The notes under the pieces are model-generated. The model was not told the origin of the DNA and did not search any database. It saw only the letters and a list, made by a program, of their open reading frames with translations. Made by a program: the position numbers and the translations under genes. A stretch of DNA of 43,032 nt from Bacteroidales bacterium (GTDB lineage: Bacteria > Bacteroidota > Bacteroidia > Bacteroidales > VadinHA17), in NCBI GenBank assembly GCA_003141895.1, contig PLNT01000020.1, positions 1-43,032 of the forward strand, written 5' to 3'. Positions 24,965 to 33,101 of this stretch are shown here, piece by piece. Numbering within the stretch: the first letter of the stretch is position 1; every line of letters begins with the position of its first letter.

Positions 24965-27091
24965 TTAATTTAAGATAATAAAGTCTATTCTCCGGTTCAG
25001 TTTTCTGTCATTTTCCAGATTATTTGAAGCTATAGGTTTCGATGACCCAAAGCCTGTCGCAACCAGTCTTCTTGGGCTGATTCCCCTGTTATTTAAATAG
25101 GAAACCAGTGTTTGTGCACGCATCTGAGAAAGCGTAAGGCTGGCCTGGGCAGGGCTGCTATTGTCAGAATGAACCGCAACAGCAAGCCTCATTGACGGAT
25201 ATTTGCTCATAAGTTTTACAATCTGATCGAGCATGATAAAGGCATTTGAAGTAAGTCTTTCTTTGTTATCGAAATATGAATCGGCAAAAGCACCGTTAAG
25301 CTTAATCAGATTATGAAGTTCCTTTTCAGAAGGATCTTTCAATACAAACGTTTTTATTCTTACATTCTTATATCCAAGACTATATAGTTCACTAAAAGCA
25401 GGATATGTTGCCATTAAATTCATCTGTTGGTCAACTATATAGATAAATGTACTGTCTTCAGGTATATATTTTTCAATTACGGTATATTTCCTTGGAACAT
25501 TTCTGAAAACCGGATTATCCAGTCCAATTTTCACTTTAGATGAGACTAATTCTACATTGTAAACTGCATCTTTTCTAAACTCATCCTCTGCAGAATATTG
25601 AGCAGTTATTTTCGTACTGCTGATTTTTCCCGATTCAATGCTTTTTAATGAAGACAAACTGCCAACAAAAGAACTTCTTTCACGATTATCATCAAATACA
25701 TGAATTTTCTTTGAAACGCCTGTCTTATGAATTTCGCCTGTAGAAGTTGATCTTATAACCACTTCCATATTGACCAGGTATTCTCCTTTCTTTTTGAATG
25801 AATGTGTTACCCTTTCCCCCTGTGCTCTCCCTCCGTCTCTGAAATTCCATTCATATCCTGTAATTTTAAAACCCGGAAGGTAAGATGACAGACCGTCAAA
25901 TTTTACAATATCATCTTTAAGAACCATATCAGTAGAATTAATAAATGCTTGCTTATAATCTTGTATTTCAAGATTATAAATCAATTTTGTAAAAAACAAA
26001 CTTCCGGTTTTTTTATAAAAAATATCGATTCTTACAGTATATCTGCCTGCTCCGGGGAAACAGTGTTTTACCTTCATCCCCGTAGCTTTTTCACCATCAC
26101 CAAAATTCCATACATATTTCAAATTCAGAGTATCAATCACGATAGATCCGCTGTCGGCAAGCACAAAACAATGTTGATTTTCTTTCTGGATATTATCATA
26201 TAATACTTGAGGTGAGTTTGTCTTGAAATGATAAATATCAATTGATTTATCCCTGTTTGAAGAAAAATAACCCTCATGCATCAATGTATCAGTCACAATA
26301 CCGAAATCATCGTGTGCAGAGTTAATTGGTGGGTCAAGCCTCACAGGCTTTTGCCATGTAGAGTCCAGGTAGGAGTAAACTGAAAAGAATATATCTTTTC
26401 CTCCCATTCCCGGAAGCCCGTCAGAAGAGAAGAAAAGTTCTCCTTCAGAATTAATAAAAGGATATGACTCGTTCCCTTTAGTGTTAATTACATTGCCCAT
26501 ATTTACAGGATCTTGCCAGCGATCACTGGTCCACTCACTGTAATAGAGATCCGACCCTCCGAAACCTCCAGGTTTGTCTGATGCAAAAAATATTTTTTTA
26601 CCGTCAGGAGAAAGACAGGGAGTCGTCACATTATACCATTCGTTATTAATTCGTAGCTCCCTAACTTTAGTCCACTGATCATCGATCAAAACTGCTGAAT
26701 AAATGCCAAGTTTATTTCGTGCTCCACCTTTTTTGCTAATATCCTGATTCCTGGAAAAGTAAATAGTATCTCTTCTCTTATTAAAAGTTACAGGTCCATC
26801 GTTTGAAAAAGAGCTCAGATTTTTTGAAAAAAGTCTGGAAGTTTGCCCTTTCCCGGTAGTGTCTGAAAAATATATTTTGAAAAGTCCTTTATCCTGACCA
26901 GACGAGTAACTTGAAAGGCCGATGTTACGATTGGAACAATAAACGATTCCATTATTAAAATACACTGGCGAAAATTCATCATATTTATCAGAACTGAAAT
27001 GGGCTTTTTTAATAGTATAGGTATCTGATTGGGCTGAAATAAATTGCGAAAAAATACAGATCAGAATGACTATAACCAGTTTTTTTGTCAT
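24965..27091 (-). CDS. OmpA-family protein with PD40 propeller and PKD domains
   Basis: 708 residues with a signal peptide (KKLVIVILICIFSQFISAQ). Residues about 30-290 carry TolB/PD40-type beta-propeller repeats (CLSPDGKKIFFASDKPGG, GGSDLYYSE, FSSDGLPGMGGKDIFF). Two PKD domains follow, each with a WNFGDG or WNFRDG motif (YVWNFGDGEKATG, YEWNFRDGGRAQG). A linker leads to a C-terminal OmpA peptidoglycan-binding domain (about 600-708) with RAQTLVSYLNNRGI, ATGFGSSKPIASN and NRRIDFII. Such proteins anchor type IX secretion or gliding-associated surface complexes to the cell wall. It is the last gene of a three-gene operon with a PorP/SprF-like protein and a type B CTD adhesin, so it probably supports secretion or attachment of that adhesin. 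Confidence 0.9.
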   Translation of the reverse strand: MTKKLVIVILICIFSQFISAQSDTYTIKKAHFSSDKYDEFSPVYFNNGIVYCSNRNIGLSSYSSGQDKGLFKIYFSDTTGKGQTSRLFSKNLSSFSNDGPVTFNKRRDTIYFSRNQDISKKGGARNKLGIYSAVLIDDQWTKVRELRINNEWYNVTTPCLSPDGKKIFFASDKPGGFGGSDLYYSEWTSDRWQDPVNMGNVINTKGNESYPFINSEGELFFSSDGLPGMGGKDIFFSVYSYLDSTWQKPVRLDPPINSAHDDFGIVTDTLMHEGYFSSNRDKSIDIYHFKTNSPQVLYDNIQKENQHCFVLADSGSIVIDTLNLKYVWNFGDGEKATGMKVKHCFPGAGRYTVRIDIFYKKTGSLFFTKLIYNLEIQDYKQAFINSTDMVLKDDIVKFDGLSSYLPGFKITGYEWNFRDGGRAQGERVTHSFKKKGEYLVNMEVVIRSTSTGEIHKTGVSKKIHVFDDNRERSSFVGSLSSLKSIESGKISSTKITAQYSAEDEFRKDAVYNVELVSSKVKIGLDNPVFRNVPRKYTVIEKYIPEDSTFIYIVDQQMNLMATYPAFSELYSLGYKNVRIKTFVLKDPSEKELHNLIKLNGAFADSYFDNKERLTSNAFIMLDQIVKLMSKYPSMRLAVAVHSDNSSPAQASLTLSQMRAQTLVSYLNNRGISPRRLVATGFGSSKPIASNNLENDRKLNRRIDFIILN

Positions 27092-27130
27092 GTTATTTTT
27101 TTAGCTAGTGGCTAATTTAACAGTAAAGAT

Positions 27131-28051
27131 TTAAAAATTCAATGGACTTACTGCATCTACTTTATAATGAAACTCATATCTGAGCATAATCTCGTGGGAC
27201 CCGTTACTATAATGGCCTAAAGTGCCAAAATCAAAATCGTAAGTGTAAGCAATCCTGATCTGATTATTTACAGCAAACTGAATCAATGCTCCCATTGACC
27301 GATTGTTGCGATACGATAGCCCACCCCATATTCTGTCATTAAAACTTGCATACATATTAAAATCAAAGAGTAACCTCTTCCCTGAGGAATACGTAATAAG
27401 TGTGGATGGAAGTAATTTTATTTTTGAGTTTACTGCAAATACATATCCGGCATTAATTAAGTAATTATATTGACCCTGATTGAAGATGAGTGTATATTTA
27501 TTTTTGTCAAAATCAAATTTATATCCCAGTAATTTGGGAATTGAGAAACCTGCGAAATAACTTGTGGATGAGTAATAAGCTCCAAAACTGAAGTCAGGGA
27601 CAACGAACACCCGTGAATCGACAAGCATATTTTCATCACCCTGATCAAGAACCACAAGCTGTGACCAGGCAGTATTTGTAGTTATCAGACCCGCACCGAG
27701 TCCTAAAGAAAGTTCTCCGTTTCGCATATTTATTTTATATGAATAGTCTGTAACAAAATGCGTTTCTTTAGTTACACCAATCTTGTCATTGGTAATAATA
27801 AAACCTAATCCTAGTTTTGAACCAAAGAATGGCGCATCAGCAGTCAGAGTCATAGTTTCAGGTGCTCCCGGAATGCCTGTCCACTGTCGCCTGTAGAATG
27901 CTGCAATATTTAATGCACCTCTATTGCCTGCATAAGCCGGATTAATGCTAAGTGGATTGAGTACGTACTGACTCGTGACCGGAGCAAGTTGGCCTGCCAG
28001 GCCCAGAGGAATCAGCAGTACCATTAACGAATTAAATATTTTCTTCTTCAC
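27131..28051 (-). CDS. PorP/SprF-like type IX secretion membrane protein
   Basis: 306 residues. A signal peptide (KKKIFNSLMVLLIPLGLAGQ) is followed by the family hallmark SQYVLNPLSINPAYAGNRGA and FYRRQWTGIPGAPETMTL, then an outer-membrane beta-barrel of alternating strands ending in MLRYEF. SprF-like proteins are required for secretion or surface display of the adjacent type B CTD cargo. The start codon is GTG at 28051, which shares one base with the adhesin's TAG stop (TAGTG), so translation is probably coupled and stoichiometric. The OmpA/PKD gene follows after 39 bp. Confidence 0.92.
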   Translation of the reverse strand: MKKKIFNSLMVLLIPLGLAGQLAPVTSQYVLNPLSINPAYAGNRGALNIAAFYRRQWTGIPGAPETMTLTADAPFFGSKLGLGFIITNDKIGVTKETHFVTDYSYKINMRNGELSLGLGAGLITTNTAWSQLVVLDQGDENMLVDSRVFVVPDFSFGAYYSSTSYFAGFSIPKLLGYKFDFDKNKYTLIFNQGQYNYLINAGYVFAVNSKIKLLPSTLITYSSGKRLLFDFNMYASFNDRIWGGLSYRNNRSMGALIQFAVNNQIRIAYTYDFDFGTLGHYSNGSHEIMLRYEFHYKVDAVSPLNF

Positions 28052-30702
28052 TATCTTCTAATTACTATATAACCACGATAGGATTTCCCATCTGCATATT
28101 TTAAAACATAGAAGTAGGTGTCATCGGGTAAGGGATTATTGTTGTAGTCAACTCCATTCCATGAATTATCATAGTTGAGGTTCTTATAAACCTGAACTCC
28201 TCTTCTGTCAAATATCAGCAATTCTGTTTTGCTCTGACTTGTCAATCCTCCAATTACGAAATAGTCGTTTCTGCCATCCATATTAGGTGTTATCATGGTG
28301 GACATAACAAATTCTTTTACATTAATGTTTGTTGAGTCACTCGCAGGAGAACAGAAACCATTTGTTACGGTCCATAGAAGCTTGTTAATTCCCAGGGAAA
28401 GTCCGTCTACTACTGTCCGGGAATCAGTGCTATCCTTGAATTGCCCTGTTCCGGAAACTATTGACCAAACACCATTTTCATAGGTATGGGCGAGTTTCGC
28501 GTCAAGTTGTGTTGTGAAAACAGAGTAGAGCACCTGATCGGTTTCGGCATCGGCGACTACTATATTTCTGACTTCAACAATAATAGTATCAGAGTTTTTA
28601 CATCCGAACTGGTCGGTCAGGTTAACTGTAAATTTAGTGGTAGTATCAGGAGTTGCTATAGGGTTGATAATATTTGGATTACTTAGCAATTGAACAGGTG
28701 TCCATGAAACGGAACCAGTTCCGGCTGCTTTCAGCTGAACGCTCCCTCCTTTACACATTGCCGTATCACGGCCTGCGTTTATTAACGGCAGATCATGAAA
28801 GACAACTCTGATAATATCACTCGATGAACAAGTTCCGCTAATAACGGTCCACGCAAAATCATAAACTCCAAACTGATCAACTGTGACTTTAGCACCGGAT
28901 TGATGAATGTCAGGAGTAAATATTGCATTCCCGGGTCCTATGGATTTACTCCATGTTCCCGTACCATTGACAGGAACCATTGCGTTCAGGGCTAAACTCT
29001 TCCCACATACATCTCCGCCGGACCCTCCGCTGGCTGGGATTTCCTGAATAAAAGTCACGCTCACATTAGCGCTATTTGAACACGTTCCGTTAATAACTGT
29101 CCAGTTGAATGTATAAGTTCCAAAAGCAGTCACAGTAACCAGAGCATTCGTAGTACTTGCATTAGGACTAAAAGATACGTTTCCCGGTCCACTGATTTTT
29201 GCCCAGGTCCCTGTCCCTGTTCCGGTATTCATGGTACCATCCAGATGGAAACCCAGACCACAGACATTACCCCCAGTACCTGCATTGGCAATTGGTTGAG
29301 GATTTACAGTATTTGTTATACCCGCCGAGGTAGCAACGCATCCATTCGAGTTGGTAACTATTACATCTACCACCTGTCCATTGGTCAGGGAACTTGTTGT
29401 ATAAGTTGCAGATGCTGAGTTTTTGACACTTGAACCGGCAACTCTGAAATTGTAATTAGAACCACCGCTCGCAGTAAAAGTTACGCTTGCTCCCTGACAG
29501 GATATATTACCCACAGCAGAACTTGTAATCGTTGGTATCGGCAAGGGATGCACAGTATTAGTTATACCAGCAGAGGGGGCACTACAACCGTTTGCGTTTG
29601 TTACAATCACGCTAACTACGTCTCCTTCTATAAGTGTACTTGTTGTATAGGTAGAAGATGAACCGTTCTGTTTACTTACTGCTCCGACCCTGAAGTTGAA
29701 AATAGTTCCACCCCCTGCCGTAAAAGTCACACTGGTCCCCTGACAGAAAGTATTATCTGCATCAGAACTTGTAAGCGTAGGTACTGGTAGTGCATTGACA
29801 GTTGTGCTATTGCTTGCTGCACTCGCGTCTGTACATCCGCTTGTATTACTGTAATTGACAGTGACTGTCTTAACTCCTGTGGTTAGCCATTGTAATGTAA
29901 CTGTATTGCTTGCGTTACCTGTTCCGCCTGCCGTTATAGTGTAATCTGTTCCTGATACTCCCGATACGGTCCATACATAATTCGTTATCCCGCCACCTGT
30001 CTGTGTGGTGTATGTAACACTCGCGCCAACACAGGTATTGGCTCCTGGCTGTACTGTAAACGTCGGTACAGGCAACGGATCGATCGTAACAGCATAGACT
30101 GTGGGTGAGGCTGCAGGGCAATTGTTTGCATTATTATAATTTACACTTACACTCTGGGCTCCCAAGGTATTCCAGGTCACTGTTATAGCATTGGTCAGTG
30201 ATCCTGCCGATATCGTTCCTCCGGTTAATGACCATGAGTAACTGCTCATCCCCGGTTCTGTGGTGTAAATATTTCCCGTTGAGTTAAGACATGCTGCAGC
30301 AGGACCCGTTATTGTTGGCACAGGTAAAGGATTGACCGTTACAACAGCAAACCCCGATTGTGCGTTAGGAATGAGACTTGCATCAATAACACTGATCAGA
30401 GAGTACGTAAATGTACCTGCAGTTGAGGTTGGTACAGATACTGTTACACTATTACCAGAAGTAGTAGGACTACTTTGAAAGGGTACATTATTAATAGTAT
30501 AGTTAAAAGTATAAGGCGGTGTTCCATCTGCTCCAGTAAAAGTAATGTTCGGCGGAAATGCATCCTGACAAACAGTTGCTGCCCCGCTAATTGTTGCAGT
30601 TGGAATTGGCTGCCCCCAACCCTTAGCTGATAGCATTAAAGAAATACTTACACACAGTAAAAACCTGATAATCCAGATCTTAACAATATTTTCGATTCTC
30701 AT
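28051..30702 (-). CDS. Large repeat adhesin with type B T9SS sorting domain
   Basis: Start chosen at ATG 30702, where IWIIRFLLCVSISLMLSAKG forms a signal peptide. An in-frame ATG at 30789 would add 29 residues. The body is a chain of Ig/PKD-like units of about 80-90 residues. Four begin with PLPVPT or close variants (NPLPVPTITGPAAAC, DPLPVPTFTVQPGANTC, NALPVPTLTSSDAD, HPLPIPTITSSAVGN). Two more are of the GGNVCGLGF or GGDVCGKSL type with GTWxKxxGPGN, and a Thr-rich unit follows. The last ~85 residues (MITPNMDGRNDYFVIGGL, ELLIFDRRGVQVYKN, YFYVLKYADGKSYRGYIVI) are the gliding-motility-associated type B C-terminal domain. The product is probably exported by T9SS and displayed on the cell surface; ligands unknown. 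Confidence 0.9.
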   Translation of the reverse strand: MRIENIVKIWIIRFLLCVSISLMLSAKGWGQPIPTATISGAATVCQDAFPPNITFTGADGTPPYTFNYTINNVPFQSSPTTSGNSVTVSVPTSTAGTFTYSLISVIDASLIPNAQSGFAVVTVNPLPVPTITGPAAACLNSTGNIYTTEPGMSSYSWSLTGGTISAGSLTNAITVTWNTLGAQSVSVNYNNANNCPAASPTVYAVTIDPLPVPTFTVQPGANTCVGASVTYTTQTGGGITNYVWTVSGVSGTDYTITAGGTGNASNTVTLQWLTTGVKTVTVNYSNTSGCTDASAASNSTTVNALPVPTLTSSDADNTFCQGTSVTFTAGGGTIFNFRVGAVSKQNGSSSTYTTSTLIEGDVVSVIVTNANGCSAPSAGITNTVHPLPIPTITSSAVGNISCQGASVTFTASGGSNYNFRVAGSSVKNSASATYTTSSLTNGQVVDVIVTNSNGCVATSAGITNTVNPQPIANAGTGGNVCGLGFHLDGTMNTGTGTGTWAKISGPGNVSFSPNASTTNALVTVTAFGTYTFNWTVINGTCSNSANVSVTFIQEIPASGGSGGDVCGKSLALNAMVPVNGTGTWSKSIGPGNAIFTPDIHQSGAKVTVDQFGVYDFAWTVISGTCSSSDIIRVVFHDLPLINAGRDTAMCKGGSVQLKAAGTGSVSWTPVQLLSNPNIINPIATPDTTTKFTVNLTDQFGCKNSDTIIVEVRNIVVADAETDQVLYSVFTTQLDAKLAHTYENGVWSIVSGTGQFKDSTDSRTVVDGLSLGINKLLWTVTNGFCSPASDSTNINVKEFVMSTMITPNMDGRNDYFVIGGLTSQSKTELLIFDRRGVQVYKNLNYDNSWNGVDYNNNPLPDDTYFYVLKYADGKSYRGYIVIRR

Positions 30703-30865
30703 TTGGCCTATTATAGAAGTTTTCGTGGGAAATGCTTCCGCTCTGTCAGTCACAAAAAAGAGAGCGGCAGAACAACTGAAAAAAGTCATGATTCACCTTA
30801 AAATTCAGTCATTAAAAGCTAAGGTAATTACAATAAAAGTACGCAGGTTTTTTATTTGACCAACC

Positions 30866-30899
30866 CCGGAAAATCATCCATAAGAGGATGATTTTCCGG
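30866..30899. terminator. Perfect 14-bp stem hairpin
   Basis: CCGGAAAATCATCC and GGATGATTTTCCGG pair perfectly around a 6-base loop (ATAAGA). It lies downstream of the minus-strand polyferredoxin gene (stop at 31005) and upstream of the adhesin operon. On the minus strand the stem is preceded by a T-run rather than followed by one, so it is an unusual terminator; an attenuator-like or protein-binding role upstream of the adhesin is also possible. Confidence 0.5.
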
Positions 30900-31004
30900 A
30901 ATTAAAAAAACGCGGATGGCTGAATTGAGTTTTAATCTGAATATTAAAAAGCCTATCAGGAATATTAAGATTAGGTGATAAGTACCTCAAGTTTTTTTTC
31001 GTAA

Positions 31005-32960
31005 CTAATTGGTAAAGAAAACCAGCATCGTAACTGTTATTCCAATAATAAAAGCAGCAATTGGAAGAAGTAGCAGGAATTCCTTGTCTGGCTTAATCTG
31101 AAAAGTTTTCCAGCTACGCCTTAAATTTCTCATACTGTAATATAATCCGGTTAAAATGATCAAAGATTGGAATATAGGTATATACCTGGGCATCAGTTGA
31201 TGCCATGGTGTATTTGCGGTACCCAGGAAGTCCCAGCCCCAGCCAAAGGGATCAGATAATGATTGGAGTATAAAACTAATGTTAACAAACAGCATCGGGA
31301 TAACAAACGCAATCCATAAGGTTAGCCCAAGTGGAAGTAATGATCCGGATGATAACAGGAAAGCTGCCCGGGGGCTCTGATCAACTTTTGAAAATTTAGC
31401 TCCTGCATATGAAAGTATAAATAGAATACCCGGCATAATAACAAGAGCAAGAGACCAGACCAATATTGTATAAATTCCAAAAAGTCCCCAGTTCTTTTTA
31501 TCCAGGATATTCACATAATCTCTGACTATCGGCCAGTGTCCTTCATACAAAATACTATACACTATTGCAAGTGTGAAAATTGCAATGCTCAGCCATGCCT
31601 GACCGTAATTATTCGTTCCAAGCTCGGAAGCAAATGGCCGTTTATATAGTGACACATTGTTAAATTTGCAGCTTCTTGTACATTCAAGGCATACTCCGCA
31701 ATCAGAATTTTCTTTCAGTTCACCTACATTAAGTCCATAAGGACATGCCCAACCATCCTGACTTCCATTCTGGCAAAACTTGGGCTTGCACCGGTCACAT
31801 ACAACCTGTGATTTATTCCGTACTGAAAGCATGCTCATTCTCGAAAAGGGACCAACAAAAACGCTGACCGGACATATATACCTGCAGAAAGCTCTTAACT
31901 CCCATATTAACGACATTAAAGTCGGTACCAGGAGAAGCATAAGCACTGTAATCCCTGAAATAATAGGAGTAGCAACCAGAGTAGTTGAAAAAGTTGCGAG
32001 GAGCATAAAAACGAAAAGTCTGGGCCAGTCATTTGACAGCCAAACGGGCCATTTCCTGAAAAGTCCAAAAAACTTATTATTATAACCTTTTGAAGTCCCG
32101 CTGAGAGGTGAGAAAAACGATCGACGTTGAATCCAGTCTCCAAACATCGGTAAGGGGCAAATGGTGCACCAGATTCTTCCGAAGAAAGGTGTTAGAACAG
32201 CCACAAGGAAGAATAACCAGATAGCCCACATGAGAAGAACACCAAGGTTTCTTCCCGAGACCTTGGTTCCAAGAACGGAAGTAAGGATAACAATATATAT
32301 CATTACCATCGCAAAAATAAGAAGGAGGATTTGTGGCCATCTTGATACGACAAGCTTCTTTAAAAAGCCAGAACCTGCAAACAAATCTTTGTAATCAGCT
32401 AATTTTTCATTAGTAGAAATAACGGGAGCGGTCTCTCTGAACATTCCTGTTATCCAAAGAAATATTATACCTGCAAGACACCCAAGACTGAATACAAGCA
32501 ATGAGTTGGGGAATATCACCAGTTTACCTTGTTCAAAAGCATGCATGGGTCCGCACCAGACATGGCAACGGAAATTACTTCTGGCAACAATATAATTCAA
32601 TATTCCCGGATGTCGCGCAACAAATGTTACTTCACGTAATGTCACAGGTTTGGATGTTGGATCGCTTACCTTAAATACAGTAACCTCCTCGCGTGAGGGG
32701 CTTACTTTAGCATCAAAATCGAACTCCTCGAGGTAAAAGGAGTGCCCGGTATCATCACTTGAAAATGTAAGATGCAAGGTATCACCACGGTTGCATCGAA
32801 TTACTGAGGGGTCTTTGCCGTAACGAAAACTACGGATGTGTATATATCTGCTTCCCGGAGTTTTAATAAAGAACTGACAGATAATAGCAGGGACAAGACC
32901 AAAACTTAAGATTATTCCTAAGGGAAGAATATATTTTAACAGACTTTGCTTTTTTTCCAT
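31005..32960 (-). CDS. Membrane polyferredoxin (NapH/NosR-like) with N-terminal cupredoxin-like domain
   Basis: 651 residues. After one membrane helix (10-30) an extracytoplasmic beta-rich domain (about 38-150) carries DTGHSFYL (His73) and RCHVWCGPMHAFE: Cys132-x3-Cys136-x3-His140. This follows the CuA pattern of COX2 and NosZ, but Glu143 replaces the usual Met. A membrane domain of NapH/NosR/CcoG type follows with WCTICPLP (Cys265, Cys268) and RYICPVSVF, then two cytosolic 4Fe-4S-type clusters: Cys388, 391, 396, 406 and Cys421-x2-424-x2-427-x3-431. The C-terminal third has further helices. The inferred role is electron transfer across the inner membrane between quinol or ferredoxin and a periplasmic copper centre. 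Its substrate and partner are unknown; it is divergent from an FG-GAP protein gene. Confidence 0.8.
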   Translation of the reverse strand: MEKKQSLLKYILPLGIILSFGLVPAIICQFFIKTPGSRYIHIRSFRYGKDPSVIRCNRGDTLHLTFSSDDTGHSFYLEEFDFDAKVSPSREEVTVFKVSDPTSKPVTLREVTFVARHPGILNYIVARSNFRCHVWCGPMHAFEQGKLVIFPNSLLVFSLGCLAGIIFLWITGMFRETAPVISTNEKLADYKDLFAGSGFLKKLVVSRWPQILLLIFAMVMIYIVILTSVLGTKVSGRNLGVLLMWAIWLFFLVAVLTPFFGRIWCTICPLPMFGDWIQRRSFFSPLSGTSKGYNNKFFGLFRKWPVWLSNDWPRLFVFMLLATFSTTLVATPIISGITVLMLLLVPTLMSLIWELRAFCRYICPVSVFVGPFSRMSMLSVRNKSQVVCDRCKPKFCQNGSQDGWACPYGLNVGELKENSDCGVCLECTRSCKFNNVSLYKRPFASELGTNNYGQAWLSIAIFTLAIVYSILYEGHWPIVRDYVNILDKKNWGLFGIYTILVWSLALVIMPGILFILSYAGAKFSKVDQSPRAAFLLSSGSLLPLGLTLWIAFVIPMLFVNISFILQSLSDPFGWGWDFLGTANTPWHQLMPRYIPIFQSLIILTGLYYSMRNLRRSWKTFQIKPDKEFLLLLPIAAFIIGITVTMLVFFTN

Positions 32961-33068
32961 TATATAGTTTTCTCATTTCTATCATTTTAACCAATTGTTG
33001 AAATGATTTTTCAGCGGTTCAAAAGATAATTATTTTTTCATTAAAAATAACAACAGCCTTATTTTTAT

Positions 33069-33076
33069 TAGATTTG
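33069..33076 (+). promoter_or_regulatory. Candidate -7 box for the FG-GAP gene
   Basis: TAGATTTG matches TAnnTTTG exactly and lies 25 bp before the ATG at 33102. No convincing TTTG -33 box is at the expected distance. The same 141-bp spacer must hold the divergent promoter of the polyferredoxin gene; the minus strand has TATCTTTT at 33021-33028, one mismatch from consensus. Confidence 0.4.
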
Positions 33077-33101
33077 CGAATCACCCTCTTACTAATCAAT
33101 T

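Noticed and set aside
28400-30600. Regular repeats that could suggest a CRISPR or tandem-repeat array
   Set aside because: The repeats are about 80-90 codons long, in frame and diverged; they encode Ig/PKD-like domains of the adhesin, not direct repeats with spacers.
30703-30789. 29-residue N-terminal extension of the adhesin
   Set aside because: The residues from ATG 30702 form a complete signal peptide; the extension would place it internally. A weak TAGCTTTT box at 30814-30821 leaves some doubt.
31780-32394. Several overlapping ORFs in other frames across the polyferredoxin gene (both strands)
   Set aside because: The main frame carries all the Cys motifs and membrane segments; the others are short shadows with no start-context or domain support.
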